NCBI GenBank assembly: GCA_963402885.1
Contig: OY727095.1
Span: forward strand, 10,607,001 to 10,671,000
Source: Antedon bifida
Lineage: Eukaryota; Echinodermata; Crinoidea; Comatulida; Antedonidae
DNA: 64,000 bases
Direction of reading: 5' to 3'
Part shown: positions 61,001-64,000 of the stretch, in pieces
Layout of the letters: each line of letters starts with the position of its first letter
Position numbering within the stretch: position 1 is the stretch's first letter
Position numbers and translations under genes: made by a program
The notes under the pieces: generated by a model
Told to the model about the DNA's origin: nothing
What the model saw: only the letters and a program-made list of their open reading frames with translations
Databases searched by the model: none

Positions 61001-63600
61001 AAAAAACAAAAACAATTACATTTTCACTCTCGTACGGTATACTATAGTTTACTGACAATAATCAATATAATTGTAGGCCTAAATGGGTAAGGCATTATAT
61101 AATATAACCTACTACCTTTAGGAACTTTGATGGCAACGTTCACGTATTCGTTCTTCCTAATGACGCCAAAGACCGGGCATTCAAACACATTCCCGAATCG
61201 ACCTTTTCCAATTGCCTTTCTTTGACTCCAGGCCACTTGTTCTTCAAACAAGATTTCAAGATCCTCGAATATTGGATCTAATTTCAAGCATTCTGGTTCC
61301 AACCTTTTTGTTTGTATGGACTCTAAAAAAGCTATTGATAAAAGAGTAGAGTAAGAGAAAGATATCATTTTGTGATACATGGTATTGCAACAAAAATGGT
61401 ATACTTACAGAGAAATGGCCCGCACTAAACTGGTACTGAGCCAAAGAAAACCATTACTCATCAAATAGTATGCTTACAGAGAAAAGACCCGCAATCAACT
61501 GGTACTGGATCAAAGAAAACCATACTCAAATAGTATGCTTACAGAGGAAAGACCCGCAATCAACTGGTACTGGGTCAAAGAAAACCATACTCAAATAGTT
61601 TGCTTACAGAGGAAAGACCCGCAATCAACTGGTACTGGGTCAAAGAAAACCATACTCAAATAGTATGCTTACAGAGAAAAGACCCACACTCAAATAACCA
61701 GTGATTAAGAATATTTATTCAGTGAAGTTTTGTTATTACTACACCGCCATTATACACTACGTCGACTGTTAAATGAATTATTGTTAACAATATTGCTAGG
61801 CTTACCGCTTTGTCTTGAAATCTTTTTCAGACAGAAGAAAGTCAGAAGTGAAGCTAAAATGACCGCTGTTAATCCGAAACAAATTACAACAAATATGTAA
61901 ATATCTGATGATTTAGCAATAATAGTATTCTCCAATCTATTTTTTTCTGAAATAATAAAAATTATAATTTACGTAAAGTAGTTATATTAGAAAGTATGTG
62001 TGTAGAAAATATTATAACAATACTGTTATGTATTGCGCCAGCTTCCTCACTAATGGTTAGTTGGTCATCAGTACCTGGTGTTTCAGTGGACCCGAATTTA
62101 ACCCTAGCAATCAGCTCCGAGGCCAAGTGGTATGATGAACAGGGAAGAGTGAAATTCTTCCCTGATGAACAATTGCGCCAGAGTAGCAAAAACATCCCAC
62201 CCATCTACCATTTTTATAACCTACCAAGCGCAGTAGTAAATTATCAAAAATATCTGAAAAACCTTTCAAGAAATAATTAATTAACTGTAATTAACCGTAT
62301 ACAAAGGTGATACGTACTTGGCTGAGACAAATAAAGTGTAAAACTCTGGACTTCCTCACGACTTACGAATAAGATGTATTCTCCAAATGATTCTTCCGAT
62401 ACATTGTATATATAGAGGTAAGTGCCACGCGTGTGGTTCTTCCTGTAGAATACATATAAATATTAAGCAATGAAATAAAGTTAAAGTAAATGTTTAGAAT
62501 GAACAAGATATTCTGGATTCTAATGAAAAAATTAAAGACAAAGTATAGCATTTAACAAAATGACAGTCGAGTATCGACGGTATTGTATTAGGTCTGGCGA
62601 CAGTAAACATCAAACTCTTAAATATTAAACCTCTAAATGATTATACTTTAAAGTGTCAGTAGAGGGTATACAGTATCCAACATGGGATGCAGGTTTTTCT
62701 TTTGTGACGTTTATTGCGTTAGACATGATACCGGTACCACTCGTGTAACAGGTGTGTAAGGTAAATATATAATGTGGGTTGACGCACACGAAAGAGAATC
62801 AAACGCTTGCTATTTAGTCCATATACGTGAAATGTTGCATTTGCTAGCGTATTATCATAATAATATAAACAATAACGAACCCTTCTGTACAGGCATCATG
62901 ATCCACGACATAAGTTGAATAACCGATGGCCGAAGAAGAATTGAATATTTGCAGATATGAACCATTTTTGGTCCATATAAATTCTGTGCATAGATTGTCG
63001 TCCGACACCAAAAAGACGCAGTGGAACGTCACATTATCGCCAGTGTTAGCCTTTTGCTTGGTACAAAGTTCATTATGCAAGCGCACAGGCTTTCCATAAG
63101 CTGTACGAAAAATAGCATATCAATTAGCTTTATTGAAACTGTCAATAATAACCAATAAAGGATGATGAAAATAGTAAAGAGTATTAGTATTATCTACAGA
63201 ATACCGTCAATCTCTAAACCTAATTTCACAGCCAAACTATAGGCGGAACCAAAGACTACTCAATTTCGAAATTTACTGTGGAAAAGATAGGACATTAGGT
63301 TCATATCAATAAATTACTTACATTTCGGTTCTACAAGTAACTTCACAACATGCTCCAGTTTTTCGGCCTCACTAATTACAACGCATGTGTAATTTCCACT
63401 TAATTCGGCGATAGATTGAATGGAGAGGACCTGACTGTTTTCCCATAGAGTGAAAGGAGCTCCATTGATTAATTTAGTGTTGTAGTACCATTCGATTCGG
63501 TCAAAATTTACAGCGCAACACGATAAAAACTGGTCTTCAGTGCCGACGTCCACCACATGCAAGTTCGAAAATGGTTGCCCAATAAAGGCAATGGACGTTT
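58008..63600 (-). CDS. Ig-domain receptor tyrosine kinase, 3' ten exons (5' partial)
   Basis: Exons on minus: 63322-63600, 62881-63100, 62318-62442, 61806-61946, 61116-61322, 60686-60867, 59840-59932, 59223-59434, 58759-58899, 58008-58176. Every phase matches, giving 588 residues to TAA. In order: an Ig domain (FLSCC ... GNYTCVV); a second Ig-like domain split over two exons; a TM helix ([20 protein letters not shown]); a juxtamembrane stretch; then the kinase with GKGRFGNVF loop, VAIK lysine, NEIEIL alpha-C Glu, HGDLAARN catalytic loop, [30 protein letters not shown] and [12 protein letters not shown]. The tail ends with tyrosines in NPYIDL and EYSTM, a YxxM site of the PI3K-binding type. 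Oddities: HGD instead of HRD, and the membrane-proximal Ig lacks the second Cys (EYIL for YxC). The kinase resembles FGFR/VEGFR-type receptors, but the exact family is uncertain. Signal peptide and outer domains lie past 64000. Acts at the plasma membrane as a ligand-activated kinase. Confidence 0.93.
58468..58556. repeat. Dispersed 'gtagcgcc...aagcgctgaacattattaccc' repeat
   Basis: 'aataataataatatcctggatttatgtagcgcctaatg' followed by 'ctctaagcgctgaacattattacccc' is a compact element of a type I know to be widespread in marine invertebrate genomes. It is in the last RTK intron. Function unknown. Confidence 0.5.
60143..60535. mobile_element. ~390-bp foldback (near-perfect long inverted repeat) in an RTK intron
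   Basis: The left arm starts GCCCATTTACACTAGGACGA at 60143 and the right arm ends with its complement at 60535. Matching continues inward through ACGATCGACGATAAAT, ...AAACAAAAGAA, TTCTAGAAT-type words, TGATGAAAATAATATT and AATCAAATGACGTCATGAT, leaving a central loop of about 60 bases (near 60318-60365). Transcribed with the pre-mRNA it would form a long hairpin. It lies in the 59933-60685 intron. Confidence 0.85.
61390..61703. repeat. 65-bp minisatellite in an RTK intron, about 4.7 copies
   Basis: The unit gcttacagaggaaagacccg + caatcaactggtactgggtc + aaagaaaaccatactcaaat + agtat repeats with few changes from the transmembrane-exon side; the copies nearest 61390 are the most diverged. On minus each unit contains a pyrimidine-rich stretch ending 'ttcctctgtaag', a splice-donor-like word. 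Confidence 0.9.
61990..62285. other. Intronic GC-richer block with small open frames on both strands
   Basis: Between the third Ig exon and the TM exon of the RTK, 61996-62280 reads open on plus (94 codons, hydrophobic start) and 61962-62204 is open on minus (80 codons). It has a hairpin CAGGGAAGA...TCTTCCCTG (62139-62163) flanked by direct copies of TGATGAACA. 'attgcgcca' also occurs twice. No splice sites join either frame to the RTK, so I call it an unexplained block, perhaps an insertion. Confidence 0.4.
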
Positions 63601-64000
63601 CTATACGTTAGAAAGAAATGAGAACGAAAATGAGAAAAAAAATTAGAAAGAAGATTTAAGAAAGAAATTTAGTTAGGTGCTGCAGGTTTTCAATATGAAC
63701 ATTTAAAGTTCTACATATAATAAATTAAATAATTAAATAATAATCCATTCAATTTAATGGCAAAGCTAGTGTATATATACCATATGAACATAAGTGTAAG
63801 CGTTTTATTACATTGTTGTTGAAATTCTATGCAAATTACCTTAACGCATTATTCTGTACATCCGTGAAAACAGTCGTAACATAGTTATATTATTGCTAAT
63901 TGTAGAAGACGTGAGTTGCTACAGGTTATCATTACATAAATTACAATAAGTATCGATAGTATCCACAACATAAATGTAGAATGTTCTCATTCTTACAACT
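63601..64000 (-). other. RTK intron running off the window
   Basis: An acceptor (ttctaacgtatag) ends this intron at 63601. The 400 bases seen are AT-rich with no further exon. Confidence 0.7.

Noticed and set aside
61996..62280. Nested plus-strand gene with signal-peptide-like start (94 codons)
   Set aside because: Hydrophobic start is plausible, but there is no domain, promoter or terminator; kept only as an unexplained block.

Overview
The window is an AT-rich (roughly one third GC by eye) piece of animal nuclear genome. Genes are split by GT-AG introns, intergenic DNA is long, and short inverted-repeat transposon relics, minisatellites and recurrent 'taggcctac'-type words are everywhere. 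Gene content (a TSEN15-like tRNA-splicing subunit, a peptide-type class A GPCR, an Ig-type receptor tyrosine kinase) and the repeat style suggest a marine deuterostome invertebrate, most likely an echinoderm. That placement is inference; no database was searched.

Layout. 1-9310: gene-free, with a possible Penelope-like/hammerhead relic and several inverted-repeat elements. 9311-29006 (minus): a two-exon rhodopsin-family GPCR of 376 residues with an 18.6 kb intron. 29007-40688: gene-free, with a 31-bp minisatellite and more inverted-repeat elements. 40689-51759 (minus): a five-exon gene assembled here from short exons whose phases all agree. It encodes a 169-residue protein with an N-terminal myristoylation/palmitoylation-type sequence and no family I recognise. 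52824-54732 (minus): a complete four-exon TSEN15 gene (170 residues). 54986-56380 (plus): a single-exon RING-H2 protein (464 residues) fired divergently from TSEN15 across about 250 bp containing a TATA box. 58008-63600 (minus): the 3' ten exons of an Ig-domain receptor tyrosine kinase; its 5' end lies beyond the window.

The genes do not form an operon-like unit. The only visible functional arrangement is the divergent TSEN15/RING pair. The RTK and the acylated unknown protein would both act at the plasma membrane, but nothing here links them.

Repeats worth noting: a seven-copy TA-flanked MITE family, two TTAA-flanked elements that abut at one shared TTAA, a ~390-bp near-perfect foldback inside an RTK intron, and two minisatellites whose unit lengths keep long spurious frames open.
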